Source: Streptomyces platensis (GTDB lineage Bacteria; Actinomycetota; Actinomycetes; Streptomycetales; Streptomycetaceae). From it: a stretch of 64,000 nucleotides of DNA. Under the pieces are notes generated by a model. It worked only from the letters and a program-made list of their open reading frames with translations, made no database searches and was not told the DNA's origin. The stretch covers positions 4,340,001 through 4,404,000 of the forward strand of contig NZ_CP023691.1 in assembly GCF_008704855.1 (NCBI RefSeq), read 5' to 3'. How positions within the stretch are numbered: the first letter of the stretch is position 1; each line of letters opens with the position of its first letter. The position numbers and the translations under genes were made by a program. Shown here in pieces: positions 42,932 to 50,590 of this stretch.

Positions 42932-43245
42932 CGGTCCTCGCCGTCGAATCGATCCGCATGAGAGCGGTAAGGTCATCGGTCTTCGCTAGAGCACGCTACA
43001 GGTTCCGCGACACCCACCGGTCCGTCGTGGACCGGTCATCACACCCGCCGGAAGCCAAAGATCGCAAGTTCACCGGGGGTAATCGGGCGCCAAAACGTCG
43101 CACCGCCGTGACGGGATCTTGCACATCTGGTCACGGAACGGGCACACAGCTTGACGTGTCCGAGGCCTGGGGCAGACTTGGCTGCGAAATTCCAGATTTT
43201 GATCGCTATACGTACGGGTAGTGCGGCCTAGGGGGAAGCGGAACG
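42932..43245. other. 314-bp divergent region between two Ser/Thr kinase genes
   Basis: Contains the candidate promoter of the plus-strand kinase (separate entry). The remainder, including the expected minus-strand kinase promoter, shows no feature I can name. Confidence 0.5.
43151..43178 (+). promoter_or_regulatory. Candidate sigma-70-type promoter for the PASTA kinase
   Basis: TTGACG (43151-43156), 16-bp spacer, CAGACT (43173-43178), about 65 bp before ATG 43246. Matches the Streptomyces HrdB-type pattern apart from the first base of the -10. Confidence 0.5.
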
Positions 43246-44898
43246 ATGAGCCAGGACGGCGCTCAGGGCCAATTCGAGGGCCGTTCGGTCGGCGGGGGAC
43301 GCTACCAGCTTCGTGATCTTCTCGGCGCGGGCGGAATGGCTTCCGTACACCTCGCCTACGACAGCGTGCTGGACCGCGAGGTCGCGATCAAGACACTGCA
43401 CACCGAGCTCGGTCGCGAGCAGGCCTTCCGTGAGCGCTTCCGCCGTGAGGCCCAGTCCGTGGCGAAGCTCACGCACACCAATATCGTCTCCGTCTTCGAC
43501 TCCGGTGAGGACGAGCTCGACGGCGGCATGGTGCCGTACATCGTCATGGAGTACGTCGCGGGCCAGCCGCTGCGCTCCGATCTGGACACCGACGTCGCCC
43601 AACATGGCGCGATGCCGACCGAAAAGGCCTTGAAGATCACGGCCGATGTGCTGGCCGCGCTCGAGGTCAGCCATGAAATGGGCCTGGTCCACCGCGACAT
43701 CAAGCCCGGCAATGTGATGCTGAACAAGCGCGGCGTCGTCAAGGTCATGGACTTCGGTATCGCCCGTGCCATGCAGTCCGGTGTGACGTCCATGACGCAG
43801 ACCGGCATGGTCGTCGGCACCCCGCAGTACCTCTCCCCGGAGCAGGCGCTGGGCCGCGCTGTGGATGCCCGCTCCGACCTCTACTCCGTCGGCATCATGC
43901 TCTTCGAGCTGCTGACCGGCCAGCTGCCGTTCGACGCGGATTCCCCGCTCGCCATCGCCTACGCGCACGTCCAGGAAGAGCCCCCGGTCCCGTCGACCAT
44001 CAACAGCTCACTGCCGCCGGCCGTGGACGCGCTGGTGGCCCGTGCGCTGAAGAAGAACCCCAACGAACGCTTCCCCACCGCCGAGGCGATGCGGGACGAG
44101 TGCCTGCGGATCGTCGGGTCCGGGCAGTCAGGTTCGACGCCGCTGATCATCAGCGAGGGTCCGCGGGCCCGCACCAGCGGTGCGTCGGTCTCCTCCGCGG
44201 TCTTCCCCACCGCCTCCGGCAACCCGCACACCCCGGCCCCGCCGAGCGTGCAGCAGCCCTACCAGCCGACGCAGGCGGCCGCCTTCGGTCCCTCGACGCC
44301 CCCGCCCCTGCCGCCGAACAACACCTACCCGACGCCCGCGCCGGGTCCCATTCCGGGTCCGGCGCCGTTCAATGCGGGTGGCTACCAGCCCCCGGCCTAC
44401 ACGCCGCCCCCGGTGACGGCCTCGATGCCGTCGACCGGCCGTCCCGCCCCGCGGAAGAACAACTCCGCGGTGATCGTCGTCTCGGCAATCATCGGGGTCG
44501 TCGTGGTCACCGCGATCGCCATCGGCATCGGGCTGAGCGCCGGTGGCAGCGACGAGCCGGGCCCCAGCTCGACATCGACCTACTCGTACTCGGCATCACC
44601 CACCCAGAGCGTGATGCCTGAGGACAAGACGAAGACCGTCGACTCGACCGAGTGCACCAAGCCGGACTCGCCCTACAGCGAACCGAAGAAGATCTACTTC
44701 CCCTTCCTCACCTACAAGAACCTGGACTCGGTGAAGGCCTGCCTCGACGCGGCGGGCTGGAAGTACAAGGTCACCGAAGAGGACCGTGGGTACACGGCCA
44801 AGAACACGGTCATAGAGACGAAGCCGGCGAGCCTGGAGCGCTGGGACCCGAAGAGCGGCGAGACGATCGAACTGACCGTCTCGACGGGTCACTACTAA
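43246..44898 (+). CDS. Ser/Thr protein kinase with one PASTA domain
   Basis: 550 aa. Kinase domain (about 12-275): LGAGGMASVH, VAIKTLHTE, catalytic HRDIKPGNVM, VMDFGIARA, TSMTQTGMVVGTPQYLSPEQ. A Pro-rich cytoplasmic linker (about 320-400) leads to a membrane helix (AVIVVSAIIGVVVVTAIAIGIGL, about 407-430). The extracellular part ends in a single PASTA-like domain (about 475-550: LDSVKACLDAAGWKYKVTEED and the VSTGHY end). PASTA domains bind muropeptide or lipid II, so this kinase may monitor cell-wall synthesis; true PknB proteins have three or four copies, so a single one is unusual. Own promoter candidate at 43151; a perfect hairpin terminates it. Confidence 0.92.
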   Translation: MSQDGAQGQFEGRSVGGGRYQLRDLLGAGGMASVHLAYDSVLDREVAIKTLHTELGREQAFRERFRREAQSVAKLTHTNIVSVFDSGEDELDGGMVPYIVMEYVAGQPLRSDLDTDVAQHGAMPTEKALKITADVLAALEVSHEMGLVHRDIKPGNVMLNKRGVVKVMDFGIARAMQSGVTSMTQTGMVVGTPQYLSPEQALGRAVDARSDLYSVGIMLFELLTGQLPFDADSPLAIAYAHVQEEPPVPSTINSSLPPAVDALVARALKKNPNERFPTAEAMRDECLRIVGSGQSGSTPLIISEGPRARTSGASVSSAVFPTASGNPHTPAPPSVQQPYQPTQAAAFGPSTPPPLPPNNTYPTPAPGPIPGPAPFNAGGYQPPAYTPPPVTASMPSTGRPAPRKNNSAVIVVSAIIGVVVVTAIAIGIGLSAGGSDEPGPSSTSTYSYSASPTQSVMPEDKTKTVDSTECTKPDSPYSEPKKIYFPFLTYKNLDSVKACLDAAGWKYKVTEEDRGYTAKNTVIETKPASLERWDPKSGETIELTVSTGHY

Positions 44899-44913
44899 AC
44901 CCGGACACGTACA

Positions 44914-44946
44914 AGGGGCCGGCACACGCGCTGTGTGCCGGCCCCT
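44914..44946. terminator. Bidirectional terminator between the PASTA kinase and bpa
   Basis: 14-bp perfect stem (AGGGGCCGGCACAC and its complement) with loop GCGCT between two converging genes, 16 bp after the kinase stop. Confidence 0.85.
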
Positions 44947-44983
44947 GCTGCTTGCTGCGGGTCGCTGGAGAAACAAACCCGGA

Positions 44984-45547
44984 TCAGAGATACGGGCCCG
45001 AGCGGGCACCGCCGTGACCGGGCGTGCCCTCCTCGCCGTCCATCGGAACGGCCCCGGGCGGCAGCGCACGGCGCATCGACTCCAGCTGGGCACGAGCCGC
45101 CATCTGCTGGGCGAACAGTGCGGTCTGGATGCCGTGGAAGAGACCCTCCAGCCAGCCGACCAGCTGGGCCTGGGCGATCCGCAGCTCCGCATCCGTCGGC
45201 ACCGATTCATCGGTGAACGGCAGCGACAGCCGCTCCAGCTCCTCGACCAGCTCGGGCGCCAGGCCGTCCTCCAGCTCCTTGACCGAGCTGGAGTGGATCT
45301 CCTTGAGCCGTACCCGGCTCGCCTCGTCCAGAGGAGCGGCCTTCACCTCTTCCAGCAGCTGCTTGATCATGCTGCCGATGCGCATGACCTTCGCAGGCTG
45401 TTCGACCATGTCCGTCAAGGGGGTCTCCCGGGACTCTTCGCCGTCTTCCCCGCCGCCGGAGCTCGCGCCGCCGAGCGCCATGCCGTCCGGGCCGACCACC
45501 AGGACGTGCGGATTCTCCTGCGACCGTTCATTCATCGGCATATCCAT
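44984..45547 (-). CDS. bpa: Bacterial proteasome activator
   Basis: 187 aa, DUF2587. A disordered acidic N-terminus (MNERSQENPHVLVVGPDG, then Gly/Ser/Glu) precedes a helical core (about 60-150; VMRIGSMIKQLLEEVKAAPLDE, LQAQLVGWLEGLFHGIQTALFAQQM-type helices) that in Mycobacterium forms a twelve-fold ring. The C-terminus GPYL is the equivalent of the GQYL motif that docks into the proteasome alpha ring to open its gate without ATP. So it should deliver unfolded proteins to the 20S proteasome independently of Mpa/ARC. ATG 45547 is preferred; 11 in-frame codons lie upstream. No proteasome genes are in the window. Two parS sites lie just upstream. Confidence 0.88.
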   Translation of the reverse strand: MDMPMNERSQENPHVLVVGPDGMALGGASSGGGEDGEESRETPLTDMVEQPAKVMRIGSMIKQLLEEVKAAPLDEASRVRLKEIHSSSVKELEDGLAPELVEELERLSLPFTDESVPTDAELRIAQAQLVGWLEGLFHGIQTALFAQQMAARAQLESMRRALPPGAVPMDGEEGTPGHGGARSGPYL

Positions 45548-45634
45548 GCCGCCATTCTCTCGTACGCGGACTCCAGACAAGTGGTGACCCGGGGAGAAGG
45601 TGATCCACCCTTCCGAGCGGACCCGGCCGCCGCT

Positions 45635-45648
45635 GTTTCACGTGAAAC
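45635..45648. other. parS site 6 (perfect)
   Basis: GTTTCACGTGAAAC in the 140-bp gap between the bpa start and the His-rich gene, extended by GCT/AGC (45632-45651). Confidence 0.93.
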
Positions 45649-45662
45649 AGCAGATTCTCGCT

Positions 45663-45676
45663 GTTTCACGTGAAAC
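45663..45676. other. parS site 7 (perfect)
   Basis: Second perfect GTTTCACGTGAAAC, 28 bp centre to centre from site 6 and 11 bp from the stop codon of the His-rich protein gene. Confidence 0.93.
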
Positions 45677-45687
45677 CGCCGAAATCA

Positions 45688-46575
45688 TCAGCCCCGGCGC
45701 AGCCGCAGGGCGAAGAAGGCGAGCCCCAGACCGGTGAGAGCAAGGCCAGCACCCATCGGGAGAACCCGCTCGACCGGCGCCACGGGGGTCTCCATGGCGT
45801 ATGGGGTCGCCGTGGCCGCCGCGTCGTCAGCCGTGCTCTCCGGTGCGGAGCCAGCCCCCTCCGGGGTGGGCGTGGGGAGGGGCGGCAAGGCCTCGTAGGT
45901 GCGCCGGCTGAACCGGTCCGCGACGTCGTAGCGGCGGGAAGGAGCGGGCCGTGACGGGGTGGCCGCTGCCTCGTGGGATTCGGATGCCGCAGGCTTGCGG
46001 TGCTTCTTCGAGGCACGCCGGCCGGGCCGGGCGTGCGCACGGTCGGCGTCGGACGATCCCGCCACGTCCGGGTGCCGATGCCTGCCGGGCCCGGTGAAAT
46101 CGGCGCTGCCGCCGTCGGACCCCGGGATGGGGTACGGCCGGAAATCTGGGCCGAACGGGTGATGCGGGTGGTGGTGCCACCGTCCGTGCCCGCGGAGCCC
46201 CCCGAAGTGGTGGTGATGCGACGGCCGGTGCGGGACGCCCGGAAGGGCGTCCGGCAGGCCGGGGTAGCGGTCCGGCAGCGCCGGGGCCCCCGGGTGGCCC
46301 CGGTGTCCGGCACGCACCCTGCCCCCTCTGGCCCCGGGCCCCTCGACCGGCGGCGGGCCGATCGCGAAGTCATCCAACCCGTCCAGGCCGAAGCCGTCGG
46401 CGCCGGGGACGTCGTCGGGCTTCTCGCCCGGGCGGGCGAGAAGCGGGGGCCGGTCGACCGGAGTGGCCCGTCGGTCCGCGGCCACGGCGGAGGTGGCTCC
46501 TATCGGTACGGGCAGCACGACGGCAGCCACCAGCAGACCGGTGGCGATGCGCGAACGGAATCCTGGAGCGACCAC
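45688..46575 (-). CDS. Secreted His/Pro-rich protein with C-terminal membrane anchor
   Basis: 295 aa. Signal peptide (RIATGLLVAAVVLPVPIGATSAVAA) followed by a long Pro/Gly/Arg-rich, probably disordered region with a histidine cluster: HRPSHHHHFGGLRGHG then WHHHPHHPFGPD (about residues 115-145). Near the C-terminus is one hydrophobic helix (VLPMGAGLALTGLGLAFFALRLRR) ending in RRG, like LAETG-less cell-surface anchors. No family recognised. The His cluster could bind Ni2+, Zn2+ or Cu2+ outside the cell, which is inference. GTG 46575 is the start (GGGAGGGGCACT upstream). It is sandwiched between parS pair 6/7 and a quinone oxidoreductase. Confidence 0.65.
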   Translation of the reverse strand: MVAPGFRSRIATGLLVAAVVLPVPIGATSAVAADRRATPVDRPPLLARPGEKPDDVPGADGFGLDGLDDFAIGPPPVEGPGARGGRVRAGHRGHPGAPALPDRYPGLPDALPGVPHRPSHHHHFGGLRGHGRWHHHPHHPFGPDFRPYPIPGSDGGSADFTGPGRHRHPDVAGSSDADRAHARPGRRASKKHRKPAASESHEAAATPSRPAPSRRYDVADRFSRRTYEALPPLPTPTPEGAGSAPESTADDAAATATPYAMETPVAPVERVLPMGAGLALTGLGLAFFALRLRRG

Positions 46576-46726
46576 AGTGCCCCTCCCGTGCCGAGCCGTC
46601 GAGTGACCTGCCCAGCGTCACATGTGATGAGATTCACGGCATCTTGGACATGTCGGGCGGGTTATCGGGCGCACAGGGGGGAGGGGCGGGCGCGGACAGC
46701 GCGCGGGGCCGAGGTCAGGCGGGGGC

Positions 46727-47704
46727 TCAGACCGTCAGGACGACCTTGCCGACATGAGCACTCGCGTCCACGACCCGGTGTGCCTCGGCGGCGTCCGCCA
46801 TCGGGAGGTGGCGGTCCACGATCGGCCGGACCTGGCCGTTGGCGATCAGCGGCCAGACGTGTTCGCGTACCGCGGCGACGATGGCCGCCTTCTCGTTCAG
46901 CGGGCGGGCGCGCAACCCGGCACCGGTGATCGCGGCGCGCTTGGCCATCAGTGCCGCGAGATTCAGCTCCGCCTTGACCCCGCCCTGAAGTCCGATGATC
47001 GCCAGCCGGCCGCTGACCGCCAGCGCCTTGACGTTCCGCTGGAGGTACTTGGCGCCGATGATGTCGAGGATGACATCCGCGCCCGTGCCGTCGGTGGCCT
47101 TGCGGATCTCCTGGACGAAGTCCTGTTCGCGGTAGTCGATGAGGATGTCCGCGCCCAGCTCGGCGCAGCGGGCCAGCTTCTCGGGGCCGCCCGCGGTCAC
47201 CGCGACCCGTGCGCCCACGGCCTTGGCGAGCTGGATCGCCATCGTGCCGATGCCGCTGGCACCGCCGTGGACCAGCAGCGTCTCGCCGGGCCGCAGGTGC
47301 GCGATCATGAAGACGTTCGACCAGACCGTGCAGGTCACCTCGGGCAGCGCGGCGGCGGTGACCAGGTCCACGCCGGACGGCACCGGCAGCACCTGACCGG
47401 CCGGGACGGCGACCTTCTCCGCGTAGCCGCCGCCCGCCAGCAGCGCACACACCTCGTCGCCGACGGCCCAGCCGTGTACCCCGGGGCCGAGCGCGCTGAT
47501 CCGTCCCGAGCATTCCAGCCCCGGATAGGGGGACGAGCCGGGCGGCGGGTCGTAGAAGCCCTGGCGCTGGAGCAGGTCCGCGCGGTTCACGGCACTGGCC
47601 GCGACCTCGATCAGGACCTCGCCCTCGGCGGGCTGCGGATCGGGCACGTCCGCCCAGACAAGTGCTTCGGGGCCACCGGGCTCCGGGATAGTGATCGCTC
47701 GCAT
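46727..47704 (-). CDS. NAD(P)H:quinone oxidoreductase, zinc-independent MDR family
   Basis: 325 aa medium-chain reductase of the QOR/PIG3 group. N-terminal GroES-like domain (RADLLQRQGFYDPPPG, GLECSGRI), Rossmann domain with LLVHGGASGIGTMAIQLAKAVGA (NADPH-binding loop) and a C-terminal VDRHLPMADAAEAHRVVDASAHVGKVVL. No structural zinc Cys cluster. It reduces quinones or enones with NADPH in the cytoplasm, a detoxification role. ATG 47704 starts MRAITIPEPGG, the normal beginning of the family. Separate from the upstream channel gene by 94 bp that contain a long hairpin. Confidence 0.9.
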   Translation of the reverse strand: MRAITIPEPGGPEALVWADVPDPQPAEGEVLIEVAASAVNRADLLQRQGFYDPPPGSSPYPGLECSGRISALGPGVHGWAVGDEVCALLAGGGYAEKVAVPAGQVLPVPSGVDLVTAAALPEVTCTVWSNVFMIAHLRPGETLLVHGGASGIGTMAIQLAKAVGARVAVTAGGPEKLARCAELGADILIDYREQDFVQEIRKATDGTGADVILDIIGAKYLQRNVKALAVSGRLAIIGLQGGVKAELNLAALMAKRAAITGAGLRARPLNEKAAIVAAVREHVWPLIANGQVRPIVDRHLPMADAAEAHRVVDASAHVGKVVLTV

Positions 47705-47742
47705 GGGCGCGAGGCTACTCGCCGACCGCGCACGGAGCGAAG

Positions 47743-47789
47743 GTGCGGGGGCCGACGACTACCACCGGGTCGGCCATCCACCCCCGCAC
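47743..47789 (-). terminator. Long hairpin after the K+ channel gene
   Basis: Outer arms GTGCGGGGG/CCCCCGCAC and inner GGCCGAC/GTCGGCC around a ~12-nt loop, starting 9 bp past the channel stop codon. Probable terminator of the mobA-moeA-channel operon. Confidence 0.7.
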
Positions 47790-47798
47790 GACGTGCGG

Positions 47799-48938
47799 TT
47801 ATTCATCCACGCGGCGCATCGGGGCGACGCCGGTACCGGGCAGGGTCGGCTTGGTGGACGGCTTGCCGGAGTGGTCCGCCGCCTCCGCCGGGGCCGCCCG
47901 CACGATGGTGATCAGACGGTCCGTGCTCTGTAGCGGACTGGCCTCCGGATCGTCGTAGCCGAGGAGCCGGTGGCCACGCAGCACGGACACGACCAGGTCG
48001 TCGGTCTCCCGTACGGACTTGCCGACCTCCGCCTTCACCACCGTGCGTTCCACCAGGTCGAGGCCGCTGCCCTGCTGGATCAGGTCCTCCATGACGGTGC
48101 CCGCGCTGGGGCTGTGCACGGAGAGCCCGAGCAGCCGGCCTGCCGCGCTGGCCGACGTGATCACGGAGTTGGCGCCGGACTGCCGCAGCAGAGGGGCGTT
48201 CTCCTCCTCCCGCACCGCCGCGACGATATTCGCCCGCTTGTTGAGCTGACGGGCGGTCAACGAGACCAGCACGGCGGTGTCATCGCGCTGTGTGGCGATC
48301 ACGACCTGGTGGGCGCGCTGGACCTCGGCCCGCAGGAGCACATCGCTGCGGGTCGCATCGCCGACCACCCCCGCGAACCCGTCGGCCACCGCCGCGTCGA
48401 TCACTTTGCTGCTGGGGTCGACGATGACGATGCGGTCGCGGTGCAGCCCCGTCGCGCACAGGGTCTGGGCGGCGGAACGGCCCTTCGTCCCGAAGCCGAC
48501 GATGACGGTGTGGTCGCGCAAGGCGTTTCTCCAGCGTTTCAGTTGCCACTGCTCGCGGGTGCGCTCGGTGAGCACTTCCAGTGTGGTGCCGACCAGGATG
48601 ATCAGGAACAGCACCCGGAGTGGCGTGATGAGCAGGATGTTCAGCAACCGCGCGCTGTCGCCGTACGGGACGATGTCGCCGTATCCCGTGGTCGAGAGCG
48701 TGACGGTCGCGTAGTAGAAGCAGTCGAGCAGATCGACCTTGCCATCGGCGTTGTCGTGGTACTCGTTGCGGTCGATCCAGACGATGAAGACCGTCGCGAG
48801 CAGCACGAACAGAGCCATCAGCAGCCGGCGGGCGACCTGCCGCAGCGGCGGCTTGGGGGCGCGGCGCGGCAGCAGCACCCGGTGCGAACGGTCCTCGGGA
48901 ACCTCCCGCGCCGCGGCGTCCTGGGACGGGAGCTTCAC
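47799..48938 (-). CDS. Potassium channel with RCK (TrkA-N/TrkA-C) domain
   Basis: 379 aa. Two membrane helices (LLMALFVLLATVFIVWI; LNILLITPLRVLFLIILVG) flank a pore loop with the K+ selectivity filter TTGYGD (about residues 81-92). A cytoplasmic RCK Rossmann domain follows (VIVGFGTKGRSAAQTLC, VVGDATRSDVLLRA) and a TrkA-C domain (VMEDLIQQGSGLDLVERTV, about 260-350). This is a complete MthK-like two-helix channel gated by a ligand or cation. GTG 48938 overlaps the moeA stop (GTGA), so it is translated from the molybdenum-cofactor operon; the reason for that link is unknown. Confidence 0.9.
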   Translation of the reverse strand: MKLPSQDAAAREVPEDRSHRVLLPRRAPKPPLRQVARRLLMALFVLLATVFIVWIDRNEYHDNADGKVDLLDCFYYATVTLSTTGYGDIVPYGDSARLLNILLITPLRVLFLIILVGTTLEVLTERTREQWQLKRWRNALRDHTVIVGFGTKGRSAAQTLCATGLHRDRIVIVDPSSKVIDAAVADGFAGVVGDATRSDVLLRAEVQRAHQVVIATQRDDTAVLVSLTARQLNKRANIVAAVREEENAPLLRQSGANSVITSASAAGRLLGLSVHSPSAGTVMEDLIQQGSGLDLVERTVVKAEVGKSVRETDDLVVSVLRGHRLLGYDDPEASPLQSTDRLITIVRAAPAEAADHSGKPSTKPTLPGTGVAPMRRVDE

Positions 48939-50590
48939 GCGCGGCCTCCGGTGGCCTCAGGGGGGTCGTACGGGTCCCCGGGGGCGGACCGGCCGGGCGT
49001 CCAGCCCGCCAACCAGCCCGCTGACCAGGGAAGTTCCAGGATTTCGAGTTCGGTGCCGCGCTCCGCGCCCCCGGCCGGGACGACGGCCAGTCCATCGGCG
49101 GCGGCGATCCCGCGCAGCATGGCCGGGCCGTGGAAGCGCAGCGGTACCGCCGTCAGCCCGTGCCGCTCGTCGTCGCGGTAGGCCACCGGGACGAGCCGGG
49201 TGTCCTGCGGATGCCCGGTGACCGCGGCGGCCAGCGGCGTGCGGTACGGCGCGGCGGGCCTGCGGGCGGCGAGCGTACGGAGCAGCGGTTCGGCGAGGGT
49301 GAGCAGGCCGGAGACGGCGGCGAGGGGGTTGCCCGGCAGGCCGACGAGGTGCCGGCGCGGGGCCAGGCGGGCCAGCAGCATGGGGTGCCCGGGGCGTACC
49401 GCCACCCCGTCCACCAGCACCTCCGCATCGAGCCGGCGCAGGGTGGGGTGCACATGGTCGACGGGGCCCGACGCGGTACCGCCCGTCGTGATCACCACGT
49501 CGGCGGTGGACTCCGCGAGGGCGGCGTACAGGGTGTCGGCCTCATCGGCGAGATGGCGGGGCGCCGCCGCCTCGACACCCAGCGCATGCAGCCAGGGCGC
49601 GAGCATCGGGCCGAGGGCATCGCGGATCCGGCCGTCCCGCGGCAGCCCCTCGTCCAGCAACTCGTCGCCCAGGACGAAGACTTCGGCACGCGGGCGGCGG
49701 TAGGCGGTCAGCTCGTCGTAGCCGGCCGCCGCGGCCAGGCCGAGGACGGCGGGGGTCACCAGGGCGCCCGCGGGCAGCAGTTGGTCGCCGCGGCGGCACT
49801 CCTGGCCGCGCGGGCGGATGTCCTGGCCGGGCGGCGCGGGCCGCGGTGCGTACAGCCGTCGTCCGCCGTCGCTCAGCTCACGGGCCTCCCCGTGCTCGCT
49901 GCGCAGTACGGCGGTGGCCCCGGACGGTACGCGCGCGCCGGTGGCGATCGGGATCGCATGGCCGTCGAGGAGCGCCTCGGTGGGGGCGTGACCGGCGAGG
50001 ATGCCGGACGGGGGGCCCGCCTCGGGTGCGTCGGCGGGCCGGTCCAGGCGCCAGGGGCCGGGGCCGGCGACCGCCCAGCCGTCCATCGCCGAGGTGTCGA
50101 ACGACGGCAGATCGGTGAGCGCGGTGAGGGGTGCGGCGAGCGTACGGCCGAGTGTCTCGCCGAGCGCCGAGGTCTCGGGACCGGGCGGCCCGGGGGCGGC
50201 GCGCGCGGCGAGACGGCGGGCGGTGTGCCAGGAGACGGCGGCCGGGGTGGGGCGCGGGCCGGGTCCGGTGGGAGGCGTGGGGTCCACGGGGCCGGAGGGG
50301 CCGCTCCGGGCGGCGGCGGGGTCGTCCGGAGCGAAGGGGTCGTCCGGCGTGTACGGGGCGTCGCCGCCGCCGGTCGCGGAGGAGGCGGCTGCCACGGCCC
50401 CTCCGGCGGCGTACGGCGCGGAGACGGCCGTGATCTCGGGCCCGGCCCCGGGCCCTACGCGCAGCGGTGCCGTGCCGTTGGCCAGCGCGAGGGCGTCGTC
50501 GAAGGGGTCGCCGCGGCCCTCGGCCGAGGGTTCGTCCCACGATCGGCCCACCACGCCGCCGGCCTCCCCGCCCCACTCCCCGTCGGTCAT
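48935..50590 (-). CDS. moeA: Molybdopterin molybdotransferase with N-terminal extension
   Basis: 551 aa, about 150 longer than typical MoeA. Residues ~1-115 are a Gly/Ala/Pro-rich, low-complexity extension with no known domain. From about 115 the protein matches MoeA: FDTSAMDGWAV, PIATGARVPSGATAVLRSE, the MoCF-like TTGGTASGPVDHVHPTL, and the molybdate-insertion loop LVGLPGNPLAAVSG. It inserts molybdate into adenylated molybdopterin, the last step of cofactor synthesis. ATG 50590 overlaps the stop of mobA (ATGA), and its own stop overlaps the channel gene. The extension is GC-extreme and may be disordered. Confidence 0.87.
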   Translation of the reverse strand: MTDGEWGGEAGGVVGRSWDEPSAEGRGDPFDDALALANGTAPLRVGPGAGPEITAVSAPYAAGGAVAAASSATGGGDAPYTPDDPFAPDDPAAARSGPSGPVDPTPPTGPGPRPTPAAVSWHTARRLAARAAPGPPGPETSALGETLGRTLAAPLTALTDLPSFDTSAMDGWAVAGPGPWRLDRPADAPEAGPPSGILAGHAPTEALLDGHAIPIATGARVPSGATAVLRSEHGEARELSDGGRRLYAPRPAPPGQDIRPRGQECRRGDQLLPAGALVTPAVLGLAAAAGYDELTAYRRPRAEVFVLGDELLDEGLPRDGRIRDALGPMLAPWLHALGVEAAAPRHLADEADTLYAALAESTADVVITTGGTASGPVDHVHPTLRRLDAEVLVDGVAVRPGHPMLLARLAPRRHLVGLPGNPLAAVSGLLTLAEPLLRTLAARRPAAPYRTPLAAAVTGHPQDTRLVPVAYRDDERHGLTAVPLRFHGPAMLRGIAAADGLAVVPAGGAERGTELEILELPWSAGWLAGWTPGRSAPGDPYDPPEATGGRA

